Positions 48,441 to 60,568 of a DNA stretch of 64,000 bases are shown piece by piece (the stretch's first letter is position 1; each line of letters starts with the position of its first letter). This DNA is from Lepidurus packardi (Eukaryota; Arthropoda; Branchiopoda; Notostraca; Triopsidae): NCBI GenBank assembly GCA_023053545.1, contig JAKZAN010000006.1, positions 3,973,001 to 4,037,000 on the forward strand. The letters are read 5' to 3'. The translations under genes and the position numbers were made by a program. The notes beneath the pieces are model-generated. The model was not told the origin of the DNA. It did not search any database and saw nothing but the letters and a program-made list of their open reading frames with translations.

Positions 48441-50136
48441 TTTCCGGAGAAGGTTTTGCAACTATATGACACACGCAGTCATTTCTATCGTTATATGTCA
48501 TGATTTATAAATATTATGAATACTACAAATTTCAGTTGGTAGTTAATAACAACACATCAATTTTTATTTTATTTTCATTCCTGACGCTATACTGTACATA
48601 TTGTTCATGAAGGAATATAGCTGAAGGCTCTTCCAGAAAAGTTTGACATTTCTGAAAAGGAGCCTTCTAAACACTCCAGTTGAGAACAATACACACAGGA
48701 AATTCCCTTCCTCGTGTAAATGAGCTTAGCTATTGAAACAAGCGTTGTCTTATGGAGGCTGATAAAGCAAGTCAACAATGAACCTTTGAAAAACGCTGGC
48801 TTGGCTAAATTACATCTTTCACCGTCAGTTAGATTAGGTGCAATGTGCGCACTAGAACTACTTTCAACTGTTTCAAAGTTTATCCCAAGACCGCGAGCTT
48901 GATATCACTGCATACAATCTGGTAACTTAACCTTTTTAGCTGGTCGCCGTTATCTAATCAACTGGCTTATCAGTGTAGCCATACAGTACACAAATAACAT
49001 ATCAAATTCGCGTCAACATTTCATTTGTTCCCCAATCGTTACAACACAAAACTATTCAAATCTGGACACCTTTTTCTACCTTCCTTCCATCGTTTTCCTT
49101 ATGAGCACGTGGCCAATAAAGATAAAAAATTCTCCTCAAAACCGGATCTGCTCTACACAATGCGAACATCTAAAACCTTAGCTCGTAACAAGGGACCCAA
49201 AATCGTTCTACATGCCAAGAATTCCAGTAAGACCTTCACGGAAAACCCACGCACAATCTTTCGCTGGTGCCAAAGTAGCAAGGCTAAGGCGCCATTTTTA
49301 AAAAAAAAAAAATTGTACATTTTTTTAACGACGAGTTTCTTACAAACTCTCCCTTTCCAAAGAATCTTAACTTCCACGTCAATCTCGAGGTGGCTAAAGA
49401 AAAATAAAATAAAAAAATACATTCTATTCTTCCTGACGCTTAACGGGGGTTCCACAGGTATCACAGTGCTGTGTAAAGGACCTGCGAGAATCGTTGAACG
49501 CCGTAACGTTTGGAACTGGACAATTTATCTCACTTTTTTCTCGCGCACACCTTTTTACTTTTTAGCACCAACTCGCCCACTCTCTTTTCCGTTTTACTAC
49601 TCCCAAGAAACATCTTTATCCTCAGCGGGATCATTCTCTACCGCAAACCGCAAGGTTCCCGTATATCTTTTCTTTTTTATTTTACCGATCCGATCCTGAA
49701 AGGCGCATGCAACAAGGGGATTTTACCATTTCTATGAATAACTCAAGCAGTGTGCAAAGCAATACACAGTACGCGGAATTGGCCAAATTACTTTGCAAGT
49801 CAAAAGGAAAACTTGTCCCCAAAATCCAGTCCAATCTGCACACTTTCCTTTCGTTATCTAGCTCGGGAGCGTTGCTAACTGACAAACGAGTACACTCGCG
49901 GCTTCCACATCCAGGCTCCGGCGCCGGACGGGCGGGCGCTCTCCCCGAACATTCAGCACACCTTAGCCCACCTTTGTATGCACTACATATGTATACACGT
50001 ATCCGCGGTACTGTTAGACGCGTACCCCCCTCTTTCTACAACGGCAGGAAAGACCAAAAAGACTCAATAATGGGGTCAGAAAAGTTGGCGCCCGTCACCC
50101 CCCTACGTGATGATCATCTCTTCTGGTGGCGTTAAG

Positions 50137-50766
50137 GCGCCATGCTGAATAAACACTCAGCAGGCACTTTTGAGAAGTGCAAAAGTACTCTCGGCCAGTC
50201 AATACAATACCATAAATTAATAAATAAAATGAAGCAAATAAAGTTAAATAATAAAAAATAATAAAATAAATCAACAATGCGTAAGCTTGCTGGAAACTTC
50301 AACAATTAGCGAGAAAGATTTAGTTTACAATAAAATAATAAATACAGAGCTTTAAAATAAAAAAAATTAAGTCCTCTCGATGAGTCAATACAATAATCTA
50401 AATTAATAAACAAAAAATAAGTCAACGAAAAACCTTGCTGGAAACGTTAATGCGCCATGCTGAATAAACACTCAGCAGGCACTTTTGAGAAGTGCAAAAG
50501 TACTCTCGACCAGTCAATACAATAACATAAATTAATAAATAAAACGAAGCAAATTAAGTTACATAATAAAAACTAATAAAATAAATCAACACTGCATAAG
50601 CTTGCTAAAAACTTCAACAATTAGCGAGAAGATTTAGTTTACAATAAAGTAATAAATACAAAGCTTTAAAATACAAAAAAATAAGTCCTCTCGACGAGTC
50701 AATACAATAATCTAAATTAATAAATAAAAAATAAGTCAATGAAAAACCTTGCTGGAAACGTTAACA
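50137..50766. repeat. 315-bp direct tandem duplication
   Basis: GCGCCATGCTGAATAAACAC occurs at 50137 and 50452. The following 315 bp is nearly identical in both copies, including GCAGGCACTTTTGAGAAGTGC and AAACCTTGCTGGAAACGTTAA at the end of each unit. A degenerate further part may follow to about 50870. AT-rich, no coding signal. Confidence 0.85.
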
Positions 50767-50945
50767 ATATCTTAGGAAGATTCACTATCAAAATAAAGTT
50801 AAAAAAAAAAAAAAAATGAAGTCAACGAAAAACTTGCTGAACGCCATAACGACAACCGCGAAAGATTGAATTATCATACGTACGTTGTTGTTGTTTTTAT
50901 AACAAGGAAAAAAAATTTCCGTTTCAATTAAAGCAACAATGCACT

Positions 50946-50962
50946 GGGGGGGGGGGGGGGGG
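50946..50962. repeat. poly(G) run
   Basis: A run of 17 G. A second G-rich block lies near 52293-52319. Confidence 0.85.
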
Positions 50963-53102
50963 TAATTCGAAGAGGCAGCAGATGACGAAAAATATATGTT
51001 GGACGAAAGTGCCGGAGACGCGGTCCTGGCACGTCATTCACCACAGGAGCTCCTCGTCGAACTGTTCTATCTGGACGGCACGGGAAAAGCCAAAACGCGG
51101 AAGGGGCAAACAGGCACGGGCACGCGGGGAAAGGGAACGGAGGCGTATATAAGCTACCTTCATGAGTCATTAACTAACCGTTTACTGTCGGTAATAGCCC
51201 TGGCATTGGCAGCGAATATCCATTAACCCGCAGGAAGAAATTGGATTAGCTTAATACACGTGTCATGACCCCCGTCTTGCATCTAGCATGTCGATTTAGT
51301 GGAAGAATTTACGCGATTTGAGCATGCAAGGCATAAGGAAAACAAAAAACGACGCTCAACTCTCTGGGAACAAAGCTCAACTCTTTGTTAACTTAAAAAA
51401 AAAAAGAAAATAAACGAAAAACGGAGCAAATCAACAGCGTGATCTCCACCAATTACATTCCAGTTACAAGACAGACTTGACGTGGACACGCGTCGATACT
51501 TGCCAAGGAACGAGAATCTAATCGATTAAGAATACGGTACCAAATCGAGCGAGCGCGGCTCCTTAATGAGCCAACAATCTGGGAAGCTATTCCCCGCGGA
51601 ATATATTCAAATGACGGCAATTCAACTAAACAAATTTTTTTTTTTTTTAACTCCGAAATTTTAAGAAAACAAGACTCTCCCCTCTCTCCAGCTAGAGTGC
51701 TAGAATCGTGTGCATTAGCGCGACTCCGGAATTATTTAGACTATTTGCTTGCTATTTGAGATGTAAGCCACTGTTGGCCTGTTGCAAAGGGGGGAGTCTT
51801 GGTCTTGAAAAGCTCCCAAGACGCCAATGCAGTTTCCGTGTAAACTCGGGGAAAAGTACCACAGCCGTATTGACCCGTCCAAGTGCACTCCCAAGTCAGG
51901 TCACATGTCAAATCCTTCGCAACGCCATTTCCCCGTATAATGACGAACCATTGCCTTTTGATCGCTTAAAAAAAAAACAAAAAAAAAACAAAAAAAAAAA
52001 AACTTTTTTTTCAACCTTCGCTTGTTATTTAGCTTCTCTGAAATCTCTCTTTACTGAAAAAGCGAAGAAGAATTCAGGAGCTTTGGCTCTATATTGTACA
52101 CCATATGTTATTTCATTCCTCCGGAATTTTTTGAATCGGATCTGTCGGGATACTAACATAACAACGTGCCTAAGCGTTCTTTTCTCTCCTACCAGCTACC
52201 CCCCTCTTCTTCAAGACCTAATCTTATGTGACGAACTAACGTTTGGATCACCTATTGTAATCAGTGCGCGGCTTTAGGGGTAGGACAACCAAGGGGGGGG
52301 GGGGGGGGAGGGGGGGGAGGAGCTACAAGATGTCCTTCTGTCCTCACCAAATCCAAATCGCGGTCTATCGTCGTATTATCAAGCCTTGCGTGAGCAGGGG
52401 TACAGAGGCGAACACCAAGGATCTCAGGAAATGAACAGGTCGCCCGAGCAGACCCAATCTCATTTATCTTGGATCTCAAGCTCAGCGTCTTACACACTCG
52501 GGGACATTTTTTTCGCCTGATGGACCTGAAAACATTGGATCTTTTCCCCTCTCTCTCGCTCATTGTCTCTTTTTGCTATAACAGCGCCAACTTTTGCTGA
52601 CGTCTACCTCGCTGCCCATCACACATTGTTATCTTTCCAACACAAAAGTGCACAAAAGACCAAGAGAACAGAGAAAAGCGAGCGGCAGCAACGAAGGGCT
52701 AGCAAAATAGGAACTCGGGGCGGTATAGACAGTCTATATACCGCCCGGCACTCATACTGCTACTAAAACGGGGGGAAAACGTTAGAACAGGAATAAACTC
52801 ACGGGATAGATTACATCAGACCAACTTTTGGAATGAATACAAGCCATAAAAAAAATAAAAAAAAAATAGGCACCCACCCTTTCCCCTGGTTTCGGTCTCA
52901 ATCATTAAAAGAAAACAAGAAAAACAGTCAAAAGAAAATTACTCAACTCAAATTTCCCTTCCTTTTTCTCTTTTTAATTTTTCTTTCCTGTCTTGTCTTG
53001 GATGGTATTAACGGGCAAAAAAAAAATAGGTTGTTAAAAGAATAGACTAAGAAATCTAGTTTGTAGTGCTACGTTTCTTTACTACATGCGTGAATGAGTA
53101 GT

Positions 53103-53175
53103 TAATTCTCCAGTATACCTTAGCTTATTGATGGGAAAGAGTCAGAGATGGAACTGATGTTTGTTATTGTTTGTT
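53103..53175. mobile_element. repeat family B, terminal fragment
   Basis: ACCTTAGCTTATTGATGGGAAAGAGTCAGAGATGG and GATGTTTGTTATTGTTTG match the first 75 bp of the copies at 10548 and 48123. The rest of the element is missing. Confidence 0.6.
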
Positions 53176-53386
53176 AAATAATTAAAGAAGAGATGTCCAA
53201 AAATAGGATCACGTGACTTCTTCATGGCGACGTCCATTGTTAACCGGGATCTTTGTTTACTGTTTACACGAAAGTAAACAACAACCATGGTAACAAATAT
53301 CCTAAGACCCCAGCACAACACATCTGTGACGTCATGGCCGGCCTGAAGTTTGTATGCCAATCACTCGTGAACGGCTATTCACAGCA

Positions 53387-53530
53387 TTTTTAAACAAAAT
53401 GTTAAACAATTTTAAACAAAATATTAAACAATTTTAAACAAAATGTTAAACAATTTTAAACAAAATGTTAAACAATTTAAAACAAATTTTAAACAATTTT
53501 AAACAAAAATTTACGAAATTTTAAACAAAA
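53387..53530. repeat. 22-bp AT-rich minisatellite
   Basis: About six copies of a unit near TTTTAAACAAAATGTTAAACAA, becoming degenerate to the right. Confidence 0.85.
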
Positions 53531-55065
53531 TTTATGCAAATACAAAACAAAATTTTCCGTAATTGTACCCTTTAAGAAAGGTTAATACCTTCCAGAGTCA
53601 CGGCGATAATCGCGTAAAAAAGCCGTAAGTTATGTAATGCAGGTGACTTTCATTGATTAGGGATTGACCAAAGACAAAATTAGGGCGATTTCTAATTGCA
53701 GGGGGTTCAAAACTGTCCCGTTACGGGAGCCTGTACAGTGCGTAAAACTGTCCAAGGTATCGACCCCAAATCGCCCTGATCTGACCGAGGCATTCTTTTT
53801 GGATCGATTACTGGACTTGATCCTTCATTTTGACGTTTATAGCTATTCCTTTCCTTTCTTTCCGTCACCGAATAGCACTTTTTTCCGCAAGCTCATCAAT
53901 AATCCTTGCAAGATTTCAAATCCAATCCAAGTTGAAGTTTTTCGACCCCACCCTGTCCTGAGGTATCCACAAATGATCTCTCTTTTCACTTTTATTTTCA
54001 TTTTACTTCCTTTCTTTCTTTTAATTTTCTTTAACAAAAAGAGAAGCTTATTTATGCACATGTTGGCTTGGTGAATTGTATACATAAACAGGTAGTTAAG
54101 CAATTAACACCGGGTGTTTACTACAGCAGTCTTCTCCTCACTGGGAGTTTTAGTTTAAACTTAAAACGTTGGCTCTTTAATTCGATTTCATTCTATTTCC
54201 ATCCATGCCAACAACAATTCAGAAAAAGAATAAGCTCCCTATTGTAACCACGGCAATCTAAAAAGTCTCCTATGTATTTCAATTTAACCGGGTTATTTAG
54301 CAGAAACCTGTTACGCTAAAAAAAATGGCATTTGAAATTCTAAACAGTTTACAACTTCATTTTATCGCTATACTCTTCTTCCTCTTCTTCTTCTTAGAGT
54401 TTTTTACTATCCTTTTTTTACTCCTATTGTTGTCGGGAATGCTACTACCTTATAAAGGTCCAAGTTTATACGCTACCATTGCCAATGGACTTATCAGCAA
54501 CCATTGTCAAGTCCTCCCCCCCCCCCCCCCCAAAAAAAAAAAAAAGAAATAAATTTCTAATAGCTCCAGCTTTTCCAACTTCTCTTTTCTCCTCAAAGAT
54601 GAATCAAGATTCTTATCCCCATAATTTGCTCAGCACCCTAAATAAAAAAAACTAACGCAATACAAGACTACATCCTTCTTCCCTTCGCAATAGAGCAAGA
54701 AGCCACCACAAACGGGAGTAAAAATCACGCATGACGCCGAATTACCCTTCCTCTGACTCATGCGTGCCCCATCTGAGCTCATTAGTTATTGATTACACGC
54801 CAAGCTTTCATGACTCATTCATTCGAATTAATAAATTCAATGAAAGTTTATTTTCTCAACGTTCGAAACACTCGGCATCAGGAATCCTTAAGAAAAACTT
54901 ATATTTGCACTACTAAATCAAAGTTTCAGCTCACACATTCCATTCGCACTCCCAAAAAAATGTACGAACGAATGCTTTAAAACTTCCTATGACGTTGACT
55001 ACCAAATTAGTTTCATATAATCCCCCGTCTCCATGTTTTACGTAAGTAATAAACCATGCCTTGCT

Positions 55066-55067
<2 letters not shown>

Positions 55068-55106
<39 letters not shown>
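55068..55106 (+). repeat. poly(A) run 14 nt after AATAAA
   Basis: Thirty-nine A follow TAATAAACCATGCCTTGCTGC. AATAAA at 55048-55053 sits at the normal distance before a cleavage site, so this may be the 3' end of a retroposed transcript. No parent gene or target-site duplication was identified. Confidence 0.5.
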
Positions 55107-55108
<2 letters not shown>

Positions 55109-56394
55109 GGCACGAGATATCGTGTAGCATTTCAAAACTGGATTCCTCTTTGCTGCTCATGCAAGTTGTTTACCCAGGTTATTTTTTCTTATTTTCCTTT
55201 ACTTTAAGAAAAAAAAAATAGTTAATAATGTTTTACTGGGAAAAGCGAGCGTTCACTTATAAGCCCGGTCGTCGCAGACTCGACACGTTTGGTTACCAAA
55301 AAATCCGATTTTTTTTTTATTTTTTAGTCTGAAGGAAAATAGGACACACTATATATATATTTAGATCTTTTTTCTTATATTTATACTCGGTATTGTAGGA
55401 ACTCATCGCTAAGGTTCCTGGCGCTCGGGGAATAGACGAGATCGCAATCTGAAACTTGTGGCCAACTTGGATGAATACACGGCACCGAGCAACGCTTAGA
55501 AGCAAGCAAGTCCCGAGAAAGAAACAGATAATAATTCTCTCACCAAACTCGGGGAATTGCAACTCCGGGCACTCCGGCAGCGAACAAGTCACTCGCCCTC
55601 TGGAATAGATATCTTCTTCTTTGTTTCTTCCTCTCAATTTAGTTTTTTGTTTCCTTTTTTCTTTTTTCTTGTGTTTTGGAAAAGTCAATCTGCCTCGTGT
55701 TAGGGAAAGAAGCTGTTATATTACTGCAAAAGGTCTCTCCGCGTTCATTCCCCTTTTTGGAATAACGACCTAGGCAAGCCTGTCGACTTGGGATACTCAC
55801 CATGTAAGAATTTCCTTCCTGAATACCAACCACACTCATCAGCATTCAAGAGTCTTGAGATAAACGTCTCCCAAGACGACTTTTTCCTTTTTTCCTTCTC
55901 GTCTCATCTCTCCCTCCACAGAATTGACTCGTAAATGAGAAACTAGAGGGTGCGGCAACCCCCCTCCCCCGAAAGGAAAGTGCTTAAAAGAGCACTATGG
56001 GCTATTTGGATGCTTTTCATTACCGTTTTCAAAAAAACAAGAGGCCTTTTTTTTCAACATCTGGCACAAACTTCAGTAAGTCTCCGGTGGACATTTCGCT
56101 TAAACCTTTGCCCTTTCCCCCGCATTTTTTATATTACCTCAGGTGAGTCAGAAGTACAGTAGATGTCGCTTATTGTGATCATTGGTTATTAGAATCGGCC
56201 GTTTTTTTTTTTTTTAATTTACTACCAGTTTAATCGGCCGCTTTATGGAATCAAATTTGAAGGACCGATTCAAAATTATAAAATTAATAGGATTTGAATC
56301 GGTTTCTAGAATCATAGTTTTGGAAGTTAAAATCAATTTCGAAGGAATCTTCACATTACAGAGACGAAACTACAGTAATGATCGCTGAACGGAC

Positions 56395-57665
56395 TTGACA
56401 ATGGATCAATGACATTGCTTTTACGTCGTTTCGATCCATCTGCCATTTCCCCTTCAACTACGCTTAGATAGGGAAATCCCTTCTAAACTCCACAGTCAAT
56501 TAAATGAGCAAGTTATTCGGGGAAGTAGACACAAGGACCACTCGACAAAAGGACTCCGTTTTCCCGACATAAGGACGCCGGGCCCCGACAGAAGGACGCC
56601 TAACTTTGCCTTACCTAACCTTGTGACGTATTTTTTAGTATGGATTTTTTTAGTAGTCCCCAGTCAATTAAATGAGCAGGTTATTCAGGGTGGTAGGCAC
56701 AAGAGCGACTCGACAAAAGGACTCCGCGTTCCCGACATAAGGACGCCGGGCCCCGACAGAAGGACGCCTAACCTTGCCTTACCTAACCTTGTGACGTATT
56801 TTTTAGTATGGATTTTTTTAGTAGTCCCTAGTCAATTAAATGAGCAGGTTATTCAGGGAAGTAGGCACAAGGACGACAAAAGGATTCCGTGTTCCCGACA
56901 GAAGGACGACGGGCCCCGACAGAAGGACGCCTAACCTTGCCTTACCTAACTTTGTGACGTATTTTTTAGTATGGATTTTTTTAGTAGTCCCTAGTCAATT
57001 AAACGAGCAGGTTATTCAGGGAAGTAGGCACAAGGACGACGCTACAAAAGGATTCCGTGTTCCCGACATAAGGACGCCGGGCCCCGACAGAAGGACGCCT
57101 AACCTAGCCTTACCTAACCTTGTGCCGTATTTTTTAGTATGGATTTTTTTAGAAGTCCCTAGTCAATTAAATGAGCAGGTTATTCAGGGAAGTAGGCACA
57201 AGGACGACTCGACCAAAGGATTCCGTGTTCCCGACAGAAGGACACCTAACCTAGCCTTACCTAAGCTTGTGACGTATTTTTAGTATGGATTTTTTTTAGT
57301 AGTCCCTAGTCAATTAAATGAGCAGGTTATTCAGGGAAGTAGGCACAAGGACGACGCGACAAAAGGACTCCGCGTTCCCGACACAAGGACGCCGGGTCCC
57401 GACAGAAGGACGCCTAACCTAATCTAACCGAACCTAGCTACACCTAACCTTGTGTCGTATTTTTCTAGGTTACATTAGGTTAGGCGTCCTTCTGTCGGGG
57501 TCCGGCGTCCTTGTGTTGGGTATACGGAGTCCTTTTGTCCAGTCGTCCTCGTGTAGCGTTGCCGTTATTCAATTGAATGCTCAGTTCCTTTAATTGACTG
57601 GGAAAATTATAAGGGATATAGTGTTCATAACTCCTATCTAAGAGTAGGAGTAGGCTTCAAAGGCG
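56395..57665. mobile_element. long family A foldback element nested in the pogo-like element
   Basis: The left arm (56395-56515) and the inverted right arm (about 57580-57665) match the arms of the 276-bp element at 9273: ATGACATTGC, CGCTTAGATAGGG and CAGTCAATTAAATGAGCA on the left; CTCTTAGATAGGA and CCCAGTCAATTAAAGGAAC on the right when reversed. Between them lies the six-copy tandem core, then one inverted core unit (57470-57560). The exact ends are uncertain by tens of bases. Confidence 0.65.
56495..57455. repeat. six-copy tandem array, unit about 147-168 bp
   Basis: Units starting GTCAATTAAA(T/C)GAGCA lie at 56495, 56663, 56831, 56994, 57162 and 57309. Each contains GTAGGCACAAGGACGAC, GACTCCG, short AAGGACGCC subrepeats, a CCTTACCTAACCTTGTG tract and TAGTATGGATTTTTTTAG. 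Several units are 168 bp (56 codons), so one frame stays open across copies and makes repeated peptides; I regard those as artefacts. Confidence 0.9.
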
Positions 57666-57703
57666 CCGTGTTAGTTGTGTTTCAGACGTGTGGTTATATA
57701 AAA

Positions 57704-57962
57704 ATGGCGACGAATAAGAAAAGCGTTGTTTTAAAAGTAACAAAGAAGTGGCGGCTCACTGAAACTTCTGACAAGTTAAATTTAAAAGATTTGCCACAAA
57801 GGGAAGCGGCCATTAAGTTAGGAATTCCTCAATCATCTCTATCAAAATTGTTGAAAAATCGTTACGAAATAAACAATAATGGGTCTAGAGAATCTAGAAA
57901 AAGGAAACAGTGTGACAACGTGTCAAAAAGTAGACGATGCTTTGTTTCTTTGGTTTAAATAA
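57704..57962 (+). pseudogene. pogo/Tigger transposase fragment with a frameshift
   Basis: From ATG 57704 the frame encodes a CENP-B/Tigger-type helix-turn-helix: DLPQREAAIKLGIPQSSLSK followed by a basic RKRKQ. The family motif that should follow, VDDALFLWFK, is present at 57930-57959 but in the +1 frame, and TAA follows directly (57960-57962). The first frame ends at 57958. The second DNA-binding half and the whole DDE catalytic domain are missing. The copy is dead. I do not reconstruct the intact protein. Confidence 0.8.
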
Positions 57963-60250
57963 GCCAGTAACCAATTTTCAGGTATTAGAATCTCCGCTTA
58001 ATAGAATCAATATTCCTTTGACAAAGATGAATCAATATTCCTTTGACAATAAGCGGCATCTACTGTACTTTCTGTGTCTGTACTTCATCGTCAAGTCATC
58101 ACCATAAACGATCAGCCTCCCATCGTCACCAATTGCCAATTCAGGTCGAACTGCAATTGGTAAGAAGTAGGGTGAAAAAAGCGGAGAAAGAAAAAAGAAG
58201 GCACAATCTTCCAGTTTCCATGCGGGATTGGCTTGACAGCATAGAAAAGGTATATAGCACAGCAAGGCAAATCAAACAGCGCCGAAGAAGCCCTGAAAAG
58301 AGCGTATTTCTCTGCTCGGAGGCTGTTTGCAAATCACCCAACAGGGAGGATATTGGATTTTTGATGCCAGTATCAATAACAGCGTCACTTCTTTAGTTGC
58401 CTATGAGAGCGAAACGCCTTCCTTTTTGGGACTTGTAAAGCTTCCTACTAGCGGGATATACAAGTCAGAAAATTTTTTCAAAAAACAAAAAATATAAGCT
58501 TTATACTAGTTTCTGGGCCTAAATTATTTATCGTTTTTTATTCACCGCTGAGCTTTTATACCGCCGAGCTCCAGCAATCCCTTGTAATGTTGGAGCTGTC
58601 CCGTACACATGTCTCGGGGAAAAGGCTATAAAGGTTCCATGCGAAAAGAGAGATAAAATAAAGGAAAAACCGTAAAGGAGCACCGAAACGCCAACTTGGG
58701 AGGAAATTTACATTGGCATTCCCATCAGAAACTTTCCGTGATTTGTGGGGGGTGACTCTAGGATTGCGCCTTTAATGAAAACACCTTTTTTGGAACTGTG
58801 AACATCGTACGGACCATAAACCCCTTTTTGTTTACTGTATTTGAACAGCGAGAATGAAGTCGGCAGTGTCACTCGAAAAGCCAACCGAGACAACCGAAGA
58901 GCCATGTAGGCGGGATAAGACAATCACGTGTGTGTGCTTTGTTAACAACAAGAAGTTATATGGCGTACTTGAGAGAAAGCCCCGGGCGGGCTAAAGAGGC
59001 TAAAGATCTCAATAGAGGACATTTGCGATTGGATGGATGTACTACCCCCGCCTTCCGTCTTGCCTACTAATTAGAGCAAGGCCTTGCGGAAAGAGCGACT
59101 GTCTACATACTAAAAGAAAAGAAAAAAAACTTAATTACAGCAAAGTGCCAATAGTTCATGTCACTGTGCCTCAGCGCGGATAATAGCGTCTCCTTTTACT
59201 GCTCCTGTAGGATCCCAAGCTCATTACACGACTTATAAAACCTTAGCCGGCCTCGTTTCGGAGCAGTAATGCATCTTCTTCCGAAACACTGAAGTTATTC
59301 AAGACGTAAAGACTTTGCTCTTAATGTGGCGGCCTTTTTTGTTTGGTTTTTATTCTTTAGTTTGCGTTTTTTTCGTTAGCATTGCAGTTCTATGGTGAGC
59401 TAAGAGGCATCCAATGCAGATGTTTCTGTTGAGTAATAAATCATATTCATTGTGAGTATAGTCTTAATGCTTTTAAGAATTGAGTTTCGACCATTGAGTT
59501 TCGACATACAGTCGGATTGGTTTTGTTTAAGGGATCGTGTGCTCTGAGAAAGGGCACGGCATTTTTGCGTAGGTGGAACGGGTTTGGTAAATTATGTAAA
59601 GGTTAGGCGATAATAAGCTTGGCTTCCCGACTGCAAGAAAGAGAAGAGGAATTAAGCCGATCATTTTGGAGACAAAAAGAGGGCGAAAAAGCCTGCGAAA
59701 CGGATAAGTCCGCTGCAAATTTACCTCGGCAAACACGTTTAAGTGTTGAGTAGCGTGTAATAGGACTCAGTTACCCTTGCAAACTTGAATAATTAACGCT
59801 TTTTGGAATACTAATAGTGACAGCAGCAAGTGTGTAAAACCGCCTTGAAGGTATAGCACTTTGCTGAATTTTGCAGGACAAACTGCAAACTGGTTTTCTT
59901 GTCTGTTTTGGTCAGTACTTAATGGCGTGTAAAGGAAAGAATGCAATGAGAAAAAAACAAGGCCAAGGACAACACATTGTGAGCGAATATACAACTAACG
60001 AACAAACAACTAACGTTAGTTCAAATTAGACATAAAAACTGTCGTTTTGAGTCACAACATATACGCAAGCTGCGAAGAACATTAGCTGCAGAAAATTAGC
60101 ACTTGATTGCAAAAAAAAACGGGCGCAGAAGTCACTGCTCACTCGTCTTAGACCTGACCTAACCAAGCTGAGCTTTGCATTTTTATAACGGACTGGGCCC
60201 ATCCTAAAAAATGATTCTATGCAGACTTAATATTTTACCTGGGCAAGCAG

Positions 60251-60469
60251 ATGGCACAAGAAGGTTTCAAAGAGCTTGAAACTATCACTAAACGTACCTT
60301 AAAATGCGATATTTTGCGGGAACTCAACAGGCACAACAAACTGGTTGCAAAAACACAAAATGCAGCTAGTATTATCAACCGTCGCAAATTGACAAAACTG
60401 TACATACAAGGCCATCTAGTGTCTGAAATTGTTACGTTACAGCGGGAAGCACAGGGAATGATAGAATAG
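60251..60469 (+). CDS. hypothetical 72-residue open frame upstream of Dok-7
   Basis: MAQEGFKELETITKRTLK to GMIE, followed by TAG. The peptide is charged and likely helical, with no domain I recognise. It lies 100 bp before the Dok-7 start on the same strand. AAGCAG just before the ATG could be a splice acceptor, making this the last exon of a small gene. It might also be a chance frame. Confidence 0.3.
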   Translation: MAQEGFKELETITKRTLKCDILRELNRHNKLVAKTQNAASIINRRKLTKLYIQGHLVSEIVTLQREAQGMIE

Positions 60470-60568
60470 AAACTGAGGATAGCAAAATTGACGGAGACGA
60501 GGGACACGTCAATCAAAAGTGTTAAGGAGTTGACGAATCCAAATACCTGCTAATCTAATTTATCTGAA

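Larger units (their letters stand above)
56157..58065 (+). mobile_element. pogo/Tigger-like DNA transposon with TA target site
   Basis: The left end is CAGTAGATGTCGCTTATTGT (56157-56176). The reverse complement of the right end (58046-58065) is CAGTAGATGCCGCTTATTGT, one mismatch in 20. Both ends are flanked by TA (56155-56156 and 58066-58067), the target site of Tc1/mariner/pogo elements. Inside is a fragment of a pogo-class transposase reading in the same direction. Roughly 1.3 kb of the interior is a separate foldback element that appears inserted. The element cannot move on its own because the catalytic domain is absent. Confidence 0.85.
47921..60250. other. repeat-rich, gene-poor interval
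   Basis: No host gene was recognised apart from possible 5' exons of the gene at 47185. Open frames here are low-complexity or overlap the tandem repeats. The interval holds the repeats listed separately: family B copies, a 315-bp tandem duplication, a 22-bp minisatellite, an A39 run, a pogo-like element and a long foldback element. Confidence 0.55.

Noticed and set aside
49025-49699. Plus-strand open frame of 224 codons
   Set aside because: Lys/Phe-rich low-complexity translation of A/T runs, no domain, no splice logic.
56623-57283. Two long open frames encoding repeated peptides (VPSQLNEQVIQG...)
   Set aside because: They run through the tandem array. Several units are 168 bp, a multiple of three, so one frame stays open by arithmetic. 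No start context, splice sites or independent support.
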